Positions 16,512-25,437 of a stretch of 64,000 nt of DNA are shown here, in pieces. The notes under the pieces were generated by a model. That model did not search any database, was not told the DNA's origin, and was given only the letters and a program-made list of their open reading frames with translations. Position numbers and translations under genes: made by a program. The first letter of the stretch is position 1. Every line of letters begins with the position of its first letter. The stretch lies in the NCBI RefSeq assembly GCF_018283675.1, contig NZ_JAGVRK010000001.1, positions 62,001 to 126,000 on the forward strand, given 5' to 3'. Source of the DNA: Metabacillus flavus. Its GTDB lineage: Bacteria; Bacillota; Bacilli; Bacillales; Bacillaceae.

Positions 16512-17143
16512 CGTTAACAGTACAGTTTTATACCATGTTTGCCATGGCAGGAATGGGAGCATGGCTTGGAGCAGCCCTGGATACATATAGAAGATTTCTT
16601 GTCCGTTCCAAAAGGGCCGGCTGGGTTGTTTTCTTTCATGATCTGGTGTTTTGGCTGCTCCAAAGTGTTCTCTTTTTTTATGTGCTGCTTCTTGTAAATG
16701 AAGGGGAACTGAGAATTTACATGTTCCTCGCCATTTTATGCGGTTTCGCTGCTTATCAAAGCCTGCTAAAGGGTATATACCTGGCAGTCTTAAATTTTTT
16801 TATCCGAACCGTCGTGCTTATCTTCAAGCTTTTCGCGGGAATCGTAAACTTTGTTCTGATTAAACCCATTAAGGGATTTATCACTTTAATTGCAGTTATC
16901 ATCATCGGTTTGATGAATCTTTTTTGGAAAATATTAAAATGGGCGTTTCTTTTTATCTGGGGAGCCGTTAAAATCGTATTAGCACCTGTACGATGGGCCT
17001 TGCTTCTCATCTGGAAAATGCTTCCCGGTTTTTTGAAAACATTTTTTTCGAGAATCTTTTCAAAAGCGGAAGGAATTACGAATCAAGCCAAGAACTTATT
17101 GATTAGTGCGTGGAAATCGATCAAACGAATCACTGGAAAGTGA
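16508..17143 (+). CDS. yabQ: Spore cortex protein YabQ
   Basis: A 211-residue membrane protein with about five hydrophobic segments (starting at residues 4, 40, 72, 95 and 125) and a basic C-terminus. B. subtilis YabQ localises to the outer forespore membrane and is needed for cortex formation. It starts inside the yabP stop (ATGA), so the pair is translationally coupled. The last third, beyond the membrane segments, is rich in Lys, Phe and Trp and poorly conserved in my recollection. Confidence 0.92.
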   Translation: MTLTVQFYTMFAMAGMGAWLGAALDTYRRFLVRSKRAGWVVFFHDLVFWLLQSVLFFYVLLLVNEGELRIYMFLAILCGFAAYQSLLKGIYLAVLNFFIRTVVLIFKLFAGIVNFVLIKPIKGFITLIAVIIIGLMNLFWKILKWAFLFIWGAVKIVLAPVRWALLLIWKMLPGFLKTFFSRIFSKAEGITNQAKNLLISAWKSIKRITGK

Positions 17144-17155
17144 GGGAAAGTATAA

Positions 17156-17530
17156 ATGTCAGCAGAAAGAAGCCATAAAGTGACGCAGCTTCAATCCCAA
17201 TACATGCAGCAGCAGGAGCGCAATGATCAAATCCTAAAGCGCAGAAAAAGAGGTCTATTTCGCCGTTTAACCGTCTTTGGAGCCATCGTCGCTTTATTCG
17301 CGATTTTTATTATTACAGGAATGATCAATCAGTCAGCAGCCCTTTCAGAACAAGCCGAGCAAAAGGACAAGCTAACGGGTGAGCTGAATGATCTGAAAAA
17401 AGAACAAAGTATGCTTGAAGAAGAAATCGGCAAGCTTAACGACGATGACTATATTGCAGAACTTGCGAGAAGAGATTATTTCCTCTCTGGAGAGAATGAA
17501 ATTATTTTCAGTTCACCGGACAAAAAATAG
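17156..17530 (+). CDS. divIC: Cell-division protein DivIC
   Basis: A 124-residue bitopic membrane protein of the FtsB/DivIC family, essential for septation with FtsL and DivIB. It has a basic N-terminal cytoplasmic part (about 1-38, with KRRKRGLFRR). One transmembrane helix follows (about 40-62, LTVFGAIVALFAIFIITGMI), then an extracellular leucine-zipper coiled coil (about 66-100). The end contains the family's DDDYIAELARRDYFLS. AGGGAAAG precedes the ATG. It closes the yabP-yabQ-divIC run. Confidence 0.96.
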   Translation: MSAERSHKVTQLQSQYMQQQERNDQILKRRKRGLFRRLTVFGAIVALFAIFIITGMINQSAALSEQAEQKDKLTGELNDLKKEQSMLEEEIGKLNDDDYIAELARRDYFLSGENEIIFSSPDKK

Positions 17531-17536
17531 CCTTTA

Positions 17537-17566
17537 TTGACACTATGATTTTGGTTTAGGTATAAT
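17537..17566 (+). promoter_or_regulatory. Consensus sigma-A promoter of yabR
   Basis: TTGACA (17537-17542), 18 nt, TATAAT (17561-17566): both hexamers are perfect. Confidence 0.9.
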
Positions 17567-17614
17567 TAAAGAAATGATGATTTTTTTATCAGTTTAAGGA
17601 GGAGCATTTTTTTT

Positions 17615-18073
17615 ATGTCCATTGAAGTTGGCAGCAAGTTACAAGGTAAAGTAACTGGTATTACGAATTTCGGAGCTTTTGTTGAGCTTCCGGGAGGTTC
17701 CACGGGTCTAGTTCACATAAGCGAAGTAGCCGATAATTACGTGAAAGACATTAACGACCATCTTAAAGTTGGCGACATGGTTGAAGTAAAAGTCATCAAC
17801 GTTGAAAAAGATGGAAAGATCGGTCTATCGATTAAGAAAGCAATCGACCGTCCAGACCGTCCTGAACGTCCTGAGCGTCCTCGTCAGGATCGCCCGCGTA
17901 CAGACCGTCCGCACCGCGGTGGCGGAGGCGGAGCAGGAAGAAACGAATTCCGTCCTAAAGAGAATTTTGAACAAAAGATGAGCCGCTTCCTTAAAGACAG
18001 TGAAGACCGGTTATCTTCTCTTAAAAGAAATACAGAATCAAAACGCGGCGGACGCGGAGCAAAAAGAGGCTAA
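17615..18073 (+). CDS. yabR: S1-domain RNA-binding protein YabR
   Basis: 152 residues. One S1 domain fills about 1-75 (VGSKLQGKVTGITNFGAFVELPGG, then GLVHISEVADNYV and GKIGLSIKKA). It is followed by a low-complexity linker of repeated RPxRP/DRP units and a Gly run (about 79-110), then a basic C-terminus. It belongs with the general stress protein 13/YugI type of S1 proteins thought to bind RNA or ribosomes. GGAGGAGC lies 13 nt before the ATG, over a poly-T stretch, which is rather long. Strong promoter and terminator make it monocistronic. Confidence 0.93.
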   Translation: MSIEVGSKLQGKVTGITNFGAFVELPGGSTGLVHISEVADNYVKDINDHLKVGDMVEVKVINVEKDGKIGLSIKKAIDRPDRPERPERPRQDRPRTDRPHRGGGGGAGRNEFRPKENFEQKMSRFLKDSEDRLSSLKRNTESKRGGRGAKRG

Positions 18074-18095
18074 CTTGCTGCTGTCAATATAGATA

Positions 18096-18121
18096 AAAAC
18101 ACTCCTTTGGGGTGTTTTTTT
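18096..18121 (+). terminator. Intrinsic terminator after yabR
   Basis: AAACACTCC / GGGGTGTTT with a TTT loop and a run of seven T. Confidence 0.9.
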
Positions 18122-18194
18122 GTATTCCTATCGAATGACTCAGTGGAAGAAAGCCGGTCAATTTACGGTTTCTTGAAAAAATTTAAAATTAGTC

Positions 18195-18223
18195 TTGACT
18201 GAAAACCCAAAGCTTTGTATTAT
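18195..18223 (+). promoter_or_regulatory. Promoter of the tRNA-Met/tRNA-Glu pair
   Basis: TTGACT (18195-18200), 17 nt, TATTAT (18218-18223), about 80 nt before tRNA-Met. Confidence 0.8.
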
Positions 18224-18303
18224 AGAACTTGTGCTTCATAGGACAGCAAGCCTGTTTGAAAGAAGCGCAGCCCGCACGGCCTTGGCAGGTCGCGCATATA
18301 TTT

Positions 18304-18380
18304 GGCGGTGTAGCTCAGCTGGCTAGAGCGTACGGTTCATACCCGTGAGGTCGGGGGTTCGATCCCCTCCGCCGCTACCA
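18304..18380 (+). tRNA. tRNA-Met (CAT), elongator type
   Basis: A 77-nt cloverleaf with encoded CCA. Acceptor GGCGGTG/CGCCGCT has a G-U at the first pair; the anticodon loop TTCATAC gives CAT; the T loop is GTTCGATCC. The D arm and lack of the C1-A72 mismatch fit an elongator rather than initiator tRNA. B. subtilis has the same Met-Glu pair upstream of spoIIE. Confidence 0.93.
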
Positions 18381-18402
18381 ATTTTTTAAAAAAGAATTAT
18401 GA

Positions 18403-18474
18403 GGCCCGTTGGTCAAGCGGTTAAGACACCGCCCTTTCACGGCGGTAACACGGGTTCGAATCCCGTACGGGTCA
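18403..18474 (+). tRNA. tRNA-Glu (TTC)
   Basis: 72 nt up to the discriminator A. Acceptor GGCCCGT pairs with ACGGGTC; anticodon stem CCGCC/GGCGG encloses CTTTCAC with anticodon TTC; T loop GTTCGAAT. The next bases are TCA, so CCA is not encoded and must be added after processing. Confidence 0.95.
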
Positions 18475-18486
18475 TCATTCCATTGA

Positions 18487-18512
18487 AAACTTCCTATAGT
18501 GGAAGTTTTTTT
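18487..18512 (+). terminator. Intrinsic terminator after the tRNA pair
   Basis: AAACTTCC (18487-18494) / GGAAGTTT (18501 on) with a TATAGT loop and seven T. Confidence 0.9.
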
Positions 18513-18847
18513 CGTTTAAAGAAAAGTTTTATTCAAAGACCCTCATCCTGAACACAGGCGAGCAGTCCCGTCCAATTTAGCAGGATCCTTCTTATAAATA
18601 TACCTTCATCCAGTAATCCGCTTTTATTGCTCCCGTTACCCCCTATAACTCTAGTGCGGAGCCAAAATCAACAGGCAAGTTTAATAATCTCAAATTTTAT
18701 TCCAAATAGTTTTCAGTCTTTTCTACATGTTCATTGAAATGACGTCAGCAATCTTCTTTTTCTTTTGTAAATGCTGGGAGATTCCCTCTAAATCATGAAG
18801 GAACAAGCTGAAACCGTCGAACGCTTTCTTGGTCAAGCACCCTTGTT
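18513..18847. other. Gene-free spacer upstream of spoIIE
   Basis: About 335 nt without a supported reading frame. The only recognised site is a Spo0A-box-like CGTCGAA at 18815-18821 (6 of 7 to TGTCGAA). The rest is A/T-rich with no repeat seen. Confidence 0.5.
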
Positions 18848-18880
18848 TTGACAAAATCCATTTTTTCCGTCCGCTATAAT
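18848..18880 (+). promoter_or_regulatory. Spo0A-dependent spoIIE promoter with 21-bp spacer
   Basis: TTGACA (18848-18853) and TATAAT (18875-18880) are perfect hexamers separated by 21 nt instead of 17. The wide spacing is the hallmark of Spo0A~P-activated sigma-A promoters such as B. subtilis spoIIE and spoIIG. TTTTGACAAAA over the -35 contains an imperfect reverse 0A box, and CGTCGAA lies 27 nt upstream of the -35. Confidence 0.85.
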
Positions 18881-18912
18881 TACCTCAACAAACCGATTTG
18901 GGGGTATGTATA

Positions 18913-21399
18913 GTGCAGAAAGCTGAAAGAAGATTAATGGAACCAATTACCGGAGCAGCGATTGAAAAAACACAGCATGCAATTCAAAGATCTACGAAAA
19001 GAGCGGGTGCCTATTTTCAATCCATTCTGTTTCATAAAGGACTTCTATATATGTTTATCGGATTTTTACTTGGACGAGCTATCATCCTAACTGAGATCCT
19101 GCCGTTTGCCCTTCCGTTCTTTGGAGTCCTCTTCTTAATGAAGAAAGACAAGGCGCTGATCGGGGCCCTGTCACTGGCGGCCGGAGGACTGACAATCTCG
19201 CTGGAAACTTCCCTCATCATTACATGCCACCTGCTGTTCTTCTTATTTTTGCAAAAGGCCGGTGCCTTTATATTTAAGGATCGGGTACGGACACTGCCTT
19301 TCATCATCCTGCTCGCCGTAGCGGGGACAAGGATAGCCTTCACCTTCGCAGTATATGGGACGATTTCCTCCTATGATGCGATGATGGCCGGAGTAGAAGC
19401 CGGTTTGGCGTTTATCCTTACTCTCATTTTTCTGCAAAGCATTCCGCTCATCTCCAGTCCGCGGTATAAGCAGTCACTGAAATCAGAGGAAATCATTTGT
19501 CTGATGATTCTCATTGCTTCGGTAATGACCGGTTTAACCGGAGTCTCTTATATGGACTTCAAAGCGGAGCACGTTTTTTCCAGATACATGGTCTTGTTAT
19601 TTGCCTTTATCGGAGGATCAAGCATCGGCTGTACCGTCGGGGTAGTAACCGGTCTGATCTTAAGTCTTGCAAATGTAGGAAACCTGTACCAAATGAGTCT
19701 GCTGGCATTTTCAGGTTTGCTCGGCGGACTATTAAAAGAAGGGCAGAAGCTTGGGGCGGCAGCAGGCTTGCTCATCGGGTCAATGCTGCTGTCCCTGTAC
19801 GGCGGCGGTACGTCCGATCTCATGGCCACTATGGTGGAATCCATGGCTGCAATTGTTTTGTTTTTCCTTACACCAAAAGGAATTACAGCGAGTCTTGCGA
19901 AGCACATCCCTGGAACAAATGAACATGCGATGGAACAGCAGCTGTACGCTACGAGAATAAGAGATGTCACCGCGCATCGGGTGGATCAGTTCTCTGGAGT
20001 ATTTGAAGCCCTGTCCCAAAGCTTTAACGCCTTCTATGAAAAGGGAGAGGCGGACTCGGCAAGGGAAACGGATTTATTTTTAAGTACGATTACAGAAAAA
20101 ACATGCCATCATTGCTATAAAAAAGAAAAGTGCTGGGTCAATAATTTTCAAGCTACCTATGATCTAATGACACAGGTGACAAATGAGACGAGTGCGGATA
20201 CGTATTCAGTTAACCGAAAACTGAAGAAGGAATTTCATGCACATTGCTCTAAGGCGACTCAGGTAGAAGTGGCCATTGAACAGGAGCTCAATGAGTTTAA
20301 AGCGAATCAGAAATTGAATAAGCAAGTACAGGAGAGCCGCAGACTGGTAGCTGAACAGCTGCTTGGCGTCTCCAAGGTAATGGAGGACTTTTCCCGGGAA
20401 ATCAGACGTGAGCGGGAAAATCACTTTTTACTGGAAGAGCAGATACTAGAAGCTCTCCAGAATTTCGGAGTGGAAATCGGTCATGTTGAAATATACAGCT
20501 TGGAGCAGGGGAATGTAGACATGGAAATGTCGATCCCGTTTTGCCAGGGCCATGGCGAATGCGAAAAAATCATTGCTCCAATGCTTTCAGATATATTGGA
20601 AGAGCAGGTCATAGTGAAGCACGAGGAGTGCGGCCTGTATCCAAACGGATTCTGCCACGTATCATTCGGTTCAGCCAAGAGCTTTAAAGTAGATATCGGA
20701 GCGGCGCATGCTGCAAAAGGAGGCGGGCTCGTTTCAGGAGACAGCTATTCTATGATTGATTTGGGGGTTGGAAAATATGCCATTGCCATAAGCGACGGAA
20801 TGGGAAATGGAGCAAGAGCACAGTTTGAAAGCAACGAAACCATTAAGCTCCTTGAAAAAATCCTGCAATCGGGGATTGATGAAAAGGTGGCGATTAAAAC
20901 CGTCAACTCGATTCTGTCTCTTCGAACGACAGATGAAGTGTACTCAACACTTGATTTGGCTATTGTAGATTTGCAGGATGCCATGTGCAAATTCCTTAAG
21001 ATCGGTTCAACGCCAAGCTTTATCAAACGGGGGGATAAAGTGATAAAAATACAGGCGAGCAATTTGCCGATTGGAATTATCGAAGACTTTGATGTGGATG
21101 TGGTAGGCGAGCAGCTTAAAGCAGGGGATTTGCTTATCATGATGAGCGACGGGATTTTTGAAGGACCTAAACATGTAGAGAATCATGAAATTTGGATGAA
21201 GAGAAAAGTAACGGAGCTGGAAACAAATGATCCTCAGGAGGTGGCGGATTTAATCATGGAAGAGGTCATCAGGACCCGTTCCGGAAAAATCGATGATGAT
21301 ATGACGATCATCGCGGCGAAGATTGAACATAACACTCCAAAATGGGCGGCAATTTCTACAAACCGCTATTTTCAAAAGAAAAAGCAGAGTGTTTCCTAA
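18913..21399 (+). CDS. spoIIE: Stage II sporulation protein E (PP2C phosphatase)
   Basis: SpoIIE sits at the polar septum, interacts with FtsZ, and dephosphorylates SpoIIAA-P to release sigma-F in the forespore. The 828 residues begin at GTG 18913 (V/M-QKAERR, matching MEKAERR of B. subtilis), 8 nt after GGGGG. There are about ten hydrophobic helices (about 35-320), a central FtsZ-binding/oligomerisation region with Cys pairs CHHCYKKEKC, and a C-terminal PP2C domain (about 590-820). The metal-site aspartates lie in GDSYSM near 610, SDGMGNGARA, MMSDGIFEG and DDDMT. It is driven by the 21-bp-spaced promoter. Confidence 0.98.
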   Translation: MQKAERRLMEPITGAAIEKTQHAIQRSTKRAGAYFQSILFHKGLLYMFIGFLLGRAIILTEILPFALPFFGVLFLMKKDKALIGALSLAAGGLTISLETSLIITCHLLFFLFLQKAGAFIFKDRVRTLPFIILLAVAGTRIAFTFAVYGTISSYDAMMAGVEAGLAFILTLIFLQSIPLISSPRYKQSLKSEEIICLMILIASVMTGLTGVSYMDFKAEHVFSRYMVLLFAFIGGSSIGCTVGVVTGLILSLANVGNLYQMSLLAFSGLLGGLLKEGQKLGAAAGLLIGSMLLSLYGGGTSDLMATMVESMAAIVLFFLTPKGITASLAKHIPGTNEHAMEQQLYATRIRDVTAHRVDQFSGVFEALSQSFNAFYEKGEADSARETDLFLSTITEKTCHHCYKKEKCWVNNFQATYDLMTQVTNETSADTYSVNRKLKKEFHAHCSKATQVEVAIEQELNEFKANQKLNKQVQESRRLVAEQLLGVSKVMEDFSREIRRERENHFLLEEQILEALQNFGVEIGHVEIYSLEQGNVDMEMSIPFCQGHGECEKIIAPMLSDILEEQVIVKHEECGLYPNGFCHVSFGSAKSFKVDIGAAHAAKGGGLVSGDSYSMIDLGVGKYAIAISDGMGNGARAQFESNETIKLLEKILQSGIDEKVAIKTVNSILSLRTTDEVYSTLDLAIVDLQDAMCKFLKIGSTPSFIKRGDKVIKIQASNLPIGIIEDFDVDVVGEQLKAGDLLIMMSDGIFEGPKHVENHEIWMKRKVTELETNDPQEVADLIMEEVIRTRSGKIDDDMTIIAAKIEHNTPKWAAISTNRYFQKKKQSVS

Positions 21400-21533
21400 A
21401 GGGTTGCTGTTCACCCAAAGCAGACGGGCAGCGGAACCAAGGTAAATTTCAAAGCACGTCCAATTTAATAGTATGAAAATTGTACTTCTGTGGCAAGGCT
21501 GATAGATATCAGACCTAACAGGAGGGGAAAGCA

Positions 21534-22271
21534 ATGAATCGAGGAAGAATTAAACAGATCCTGCTCATCACTGACGGATGTTCCAATCATGGAGAGGACC
21601 CGGTCGCAATGGCAGCGTATGCCAACGAGCAAGGGATCACAGTAAACGTAATTGGGGTGGTGGATGAAAAGGTTATTGATGAGGCCGCTATGAGAGAGAT
21701 TGAGAGCATTGCAGCTTCCGGAGGCGGAGTCAGCCAGACGGTCTACACTCAAGTGCTGTCTCAAACGGTACAAATGGTCACAAGAAAAGCGATGACGCAA
21801 ACCATCCAGGGGGTCGTCAACAAAGAGCTTCAGCAAATTCTCGGGAAAAAGGTTTCAATGGAGGAGCTGCCGCCTGATAAGAGGGGGGAAGTTATGGAGG
21901 TAGTAGACGAGCTGGGGGAAACCATGCATTTAGAAATGGTCATCATGGTCGACGCAAGTGCGAGCATGACACCGAAGCTCCCTACTGTAAAAGAGGCGCT
22001 GCTGGACCTATCCATCAGCCTGAATTCCCGGATTGGCGAAAATGAGTTCTCTGTATGTGTATTTCCTGGGAAACGTGCGGATGTGGAGACAGTTATAGAC
22101 TGGACACCTCGGCTGGAGTCCATATCCTCGGTATTTTCCCGGCTTTCGGCTGGAGGGCTGACCCCGACAGGACCCGCAATTCGCGAGGGGGCCGCTCTTT
22201 TCAGCAAAAAAAGAGGAAGCCGAAAAGACCTGCTGGATGATGAGGGGTATCGCTATGAAGGTGGCCGATAA
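21534..22271 (+). CDS. yabS: von Willebrand factor A domain protein YabS
   Basis: 245 residues, same length as B. subtilis YabS, which is induced during sporulation. The VWA-like fold is visible twice: ILLITDGCSNHGEDPVAMA at the N-terminus, and VIMVDASASMTPKL near residue 138 with a MIDAS-type DxSxS, later GLTPTGPAI giving the conserved Thr. Function is unknown. The reading frame overlaps the kinase gene yabT by 17 nt, which suggests coupling. Confidence 0.92.
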   Translation: MNRGRIKQILLITDGCSNHGEDPVAMAAYANEQGITVNVIGVVDEKVIDEAAMREIESIAASGGGVSQTVYTQVLSQTVQMVTRKAMTQTIQGVVNKELQQILGKKVSMEELPPDKRGEVMEVVDELGETMHLEMVIMVDASASMTPKLPTVKEALLDLSISLNSRIGENEFSVCVFPGKRADVETVIDWTPRLESISSVFSRLSAGGLTPTGPAIREGAALFSKKRGSRKDLLDDEGYRYEGGR

Positions 22272-23283
22272 AGTACTCCCCGGAACGAAAATCAAGGGGA
22301 AGTGGCATCAGAACGAATACACCGTGATCAAGTCTCTCGGAAAAGGAGCGAACGGAGCGGTCTATTTAGTTCAGAGAAGCAGCGGACTTGCGGCGTTAAA
22401 ACTGAGTGACAACAGCATGTCCATTACATCTGAAGTGAATGTGCTGAAACACTTTTCAAAGGTCCAGGGGAAAAGCCTTGGGCCTCATTTATTTGATACG
22501 GATGATTGGGATCAGGGAGGGGGCAGCCCCGTTCCTTCTTTTTACGTAATGGAATACATAAAAGGCGTTCCTTTTTTGGATTTTGTAAAATCAAGAGGCT
22601 CTGAATGGATTCCTGTCCTCCTGCTCCAGCTTCTAGGCAGCTTATCCAATCTGCATGAAGCGGGCTGGGTTTTCGGAGATCTTAAACCGGAAAACCTTCT
22701 TGTAACGGATTCGCCCGTTACTGTTAAGATTATTGATGTAGGCGGAACGACGGCAGTAGGCAGATCCATAAAAGAGTATACAGAATTTTTTGACAGAGGG
22801 TATTGGGGAATGGGATCCCGCAAAGCGGATCCTGGCTATGATCTTTTTGCGGCAGCCATGATTGCGATCAATGCCGGATGCGGCGGAAGGTTTCTGAAAA
22901 ACAGCGAGGGAGAAAAGCTTTTATTTGAGAAAATTGACAGTGTACCGCTTCTTTATCAACAGCGGAGTGTTTTAAGGAAGGCATTAAAAGGGCAATATGC
23001 CAAAGCGGAAGAGATGAAAAATGAACTGCTTCAATGCCTGGCAGAGCCGGAAACAAGGCGAACTCCTGCAAAGGCGAAGAGAAGCAGATCCGGCCAAAAA
23101 CAAACGGTTGCAACGTCATCTGCGCAGCCAAAAAGACATACAGCCAAAAAGAAGCCCATTACGAAACGCAAAAGGAACAGCGGCGGCAGTCATTCGAGCA
23201 GCGGCTGGATGGATACCTTCATTGTCGTAAGCGGAGTCTTCATATTGTACGCCCTCTACATCTACCATTTTCTGCTTCCGTAA
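22255..23283 (+). CDS. yabT: Membrane-anchored Ser/Thr protein kinase YabT
   Basis: 342 residues. Hanks-type kinase domain: glycine loop GKGANGAVYL (29-38), Lys49 in AALKL, catalytic loop FGDLKPENLLV with Asp142 (the usual HRD is FGD), and metal site IDVGG in place of DFG. A Lys/Arg-rich linker (about 265-315, with KKKPITKRKR) is consistent with DNA binding. One C-terminal membrane helix follows (about 320-340). B. subtilis YabT is DNA-activated and phosphorylates RecA during spore development. ATG 22255 is chosen for GAGGGG 7 nt upstream; an earlier in-frame ATG at 22237 lacks a ribosome site. Confidence 0.93.
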   Translation: MKVADKVLPGTKIKGKWHQNEYTVIKSLGKGANGAVYLVQRSSGLAALKLSDNSMSITSEVNVLKHFSKVQGKSLGPHLFDTDDWDQGGGSPVPSFYVMEYIKGVPFLDFVKSRGSEWIPVLLLQLLGSLSNLHEAGWVFGDLKPENLLVTDSPVTVKIIDVGGTTAVGRSIKEYTEFFDRGYWGMGSRKADPGYDLFAAAMIAINAGCGGRFLKNSEGEKLLFEKIDSVPLLYQQRSVLRKALKGQYAKAEEMKNELLQCLAEPETRRTPAKAKRSRSGQKQTVATSSAQPKRHTAKKKPITKRKRNSGGSHSSSGWMDTFIVVSGVFILYALYIYHFLLP

Positions 23284-23316
23284 AAATGGTGATTTTGTGA
23301 ACAAACAGTCTGATTT

Positions 23317-23346
23317 TTGCGGAAATCCGGATAAAAATGGTACGAT
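23317..23346 (+). promoter_or_regulatory. Possible promoter upstream of tilS
   Basis: TTGCGG (23317-23322), 18 nt, TACGAT (23341-23346), about 40 nt before the GTG start of tilS. Confidence 0.4.
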
Positions 23347-23384
23347 ATCCTTAGTGCAAAATTGTCAGTAAATGAGGGAGAGAC

Positions 23385-24809
23385 GTGGTACCCTTTATTC
23401 AATTTATAAAAAAGCACCAGCTGATCGAGCCCTCTTCAACCATCTTGGCAGGCGTTTCCGGAGGCCCCGATTCGCTTAGTCTGCTGCATATGCTCCTCAG
23501 CATCCGAAAAGAATGGGATTTGAATCTCGTTGTTCTTCATGTTGATCACATGTTCAGGGGAAAAGAATCGGAAGAAGAGATGGAGTTTGTCCGGTTCTTT
23601 TGCATGGAACATGATGTACCATTTGAATGCTGCCAGATTGATGCAGGAGCATATGCCATTTCCCATCAGATGAGTGCGCAGGAAGCGGCAAGGGCATGCC
23701 GGTATCAGTTCTTTGAAAAAATGATGAAGCATTACCGGGCATCAGCCTTAGCGCTTGGCCATCACGGAGACGATCAGGTTGAAACCATATTAATGAGGCT
23801 GGTCCGCGGCGGCAAGGGAACGGCACTTGCCGGGATTCAGCCTAAACGGGAGTTTGCCGGCGGATTCATTATACGGCCCCTTCTTGGCATGACTCGGAAG
23901 GAAATCCTGGATTATTGCGATAAGGAAAGATTGGCCCCCCGATTTGATCCGAGCAATGAGAAAGAAACCTATACACGGAATAGGTTCCGAAAAAGGATCC
24001 TTCCGTTTCTGAAAGAAGAAAACCCTCAGGTGCATGAAAAGTTCCAGTCCTTCAGCGAGAACTTAACGGAAGACGAGCGGTTTTTGCAGGAATTAACGGA
24101 GCATGAGATGAATACAGTATGGAGAAGCAAAGACGGTTTTGCAGAGCTTGAAATCGATCTGCTGAAAAGGTTGCCTTTACCTTTACAAAGAAGAGGGATT
24201 CAACTAATATTAAACTATCTTTACAAAAGTGTTCCGTCTTCATTATCATCCATACATACAGAAAGCGTTCTATCTTTGCTTTCCCAATCTCACCCTTCCG
24301 GATCTCTCCACCTTCCAAATGGTTTAAAGGCCGTTAAATCCTATAACCTCTGCATGTTTACTTTTGAACAAGCAGAATCGGAGCCGTACCAGCTGGAATT
24401 GCCGATTCCGGGCGTGGCTATGCTTCCCTCGGGAGGCCGTATAGAAGCGCAGCTGGTTACAGAGAGTCCTGGTGCTGACAGGGGAAAGAACAGCCTTCTT
24501 ATAAAGCGGGACAACGTCCTGCTGCCGCTTTCAATCCGTTCCAGGAAAAATGGGGACAAACTGAAAGTCAAAGGCATGAATGGCACAAAAAAAGTCAAAG
24601 ATATATTTATTGACAAGAAGATCGCAATAGAAGCCAGGAATCAGTGGCCGGTTCTTGAAGACGCAAATGGAACGATTTTGTGGCTGCCGGGTCTGACGAA
24701 ATCAGCCTGGGAGGAAAATGATTGGTCTGAGGGCGAATTCATTTTTTTACAATATCATCAACAAGGATCTTCTAGGGGGCAAAACACGAATGATGAAACA
24801 GGATATTGA
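23385..24809 (+). CDS. tilS: tRNA(Ile)-lysidine synthetase
   Basis: TilS ligates lysine to C34 of the CAT-anticodon tRNA-Ile, allowing AUA decoding; it is essential. The 474 residues start at GTG 23385 after GGGAG. The ATP-pyrophosphatase loop is SGGPDS at 25-30, followed by HVDHMFRG and [17 protein letters not shown]. The C-terminal domain carries [12 protein letters not shown]. It overlaps hprT by 20 nt; in B. subtilis TilS and HprT act together and influence ftsH transcription, so the tilS-hprT-ftsH order is meaningful. Confidence 0.97.
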   Translation: MVPFIQFIKKHQLIEPSSTILAGVSGGPDSLSLLHMLLSIRKEWDLNLVVLHVDHMFRGKESEEEMEFVRFFCMEHDVPFECCQIDAGAYAISHQMSAQEAARACRYQFFEKMMKHYRASALALGHHGDDQVETILMRLVRGGKGTALAGIQPKREFAGGFIIRPLLGMTRKEILDYCDKERLAPRFDPSNEKETYTRNRFRKRILPFLKEENPQVHEKFQSFSENLTEDERFLQELTEHEMNTVWRSKDGFAELEIDLLKRLPLPLQRRGIQLILNYLYKSVPSSLSSIHTESVLSLLSQSHPSGSLHLPNGLKAVKSYNLCMFTFEQAESEPYQLELPIPGVAMLPSGGRIEAQLVTESPGADRGKNSLLIKRDNVLLPLSIRSRKNGDKLKVKGMNGTKKVKDIFIDKKIAIEARNQWPVLEDANGTILWLPGLTKSAWEENDWSEGEFIFLQYHQQGSSRGQNTNDETGY

Positions 24810-25338
24810 AAAAATCTTGGTTACAGAAGAAGAAATACAGGCAAAAGTTAAAGAATTGGGAACACTGTTAACTGAAGAGTACAAAGAAACCTTTCCTTTA
24901 GCTATTGGAGTACTAAAAGGTGCACTGCCTTTTATGACCGATCTTCTTAAGCACATCGATACATATTTGGAAATGGATTTTATGGATGTTTCAAGCTACG
25001 GTTCATCAACTGTCTCCTCAGGGGAAGTAAAGATCCTAAAGGATCTGAACACTTCTGTCGAAGGCCGCGACATCCTTATCATAGAAGATATTATCGACAG
25101 TGGTTTAACATTAAGCTATCTTGTGGAATTATTCAGGTATCGGAAAGCCAAGTCCATCAAGATTGTCACTCTTTTGGATAAGCCGAGCGGAAGAAAAGCG
25201 GACATCCAGGCTGACTATGTTGGATTTGAAGTGCCGGATGCCTTTGTTGTAGGATACGGGCTCGATTATATTGAGCGCTACCGTAATCTTCCTTACGTCG
25301 GCGTTTTGAAACCCCGCGTTTACCAAAACACCAACTGA
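24790..25338 (+). CDS. hprT: Hypoxanthine phosphoribosyltransferase
   Basis: Salvages hypoxanthine and guanine to IMP and GMP with PRPP. Starting at ATG 24790 ([10 protein letters not shown]) it has 182 residues, like the B. subtilis enzyme (about 180). The PRPP loop is EDIIDSGLT at 99-107. [15 protein letters not shown], the flexible loop that closes over the active site, is at about 66-80. The open frame continues upstream into tilS, but GGGGGC at 24776-24781 supports the chosen start. The 20-nt overlap with tilS points to translational coupling. Confidence 0.97.
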   Translation: MMKQDIEKILVTEEEIQAKVKELGTLLTEEYKETFPLAIGVLKGALPFMTDLLKHIDTYLEMDFMDVSSYGSSTVSSGEVKILKDLNTSVEGRDILIIEDIIDSGLTLSYLVELFRYRKAKSIKIVTLLDKPSGRKADIQADYVGFEVPDAFVVGYGLDYIERYRNLPYVGVLKPRVYQNTN

Positions 25339-25367
25339 GGATTAAGGCCTGAATAAATGGCGCCATA

Positions 25368-25396
25368 TTGTTTGTATTGGCATGATTTTCTATGAT
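25368..25396 (+). promoter_or_regulatory. Promoter of ftsH
   Basis: TTGTTT (25368-25373), 17 nt, TATGAT (25391-25396). Confidence 0.6.
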
Positions 25397-25437
25397 ACTA
25401 TTTAAACTAATTGTGTCTACTGTGGAGGAGGTAAGGA

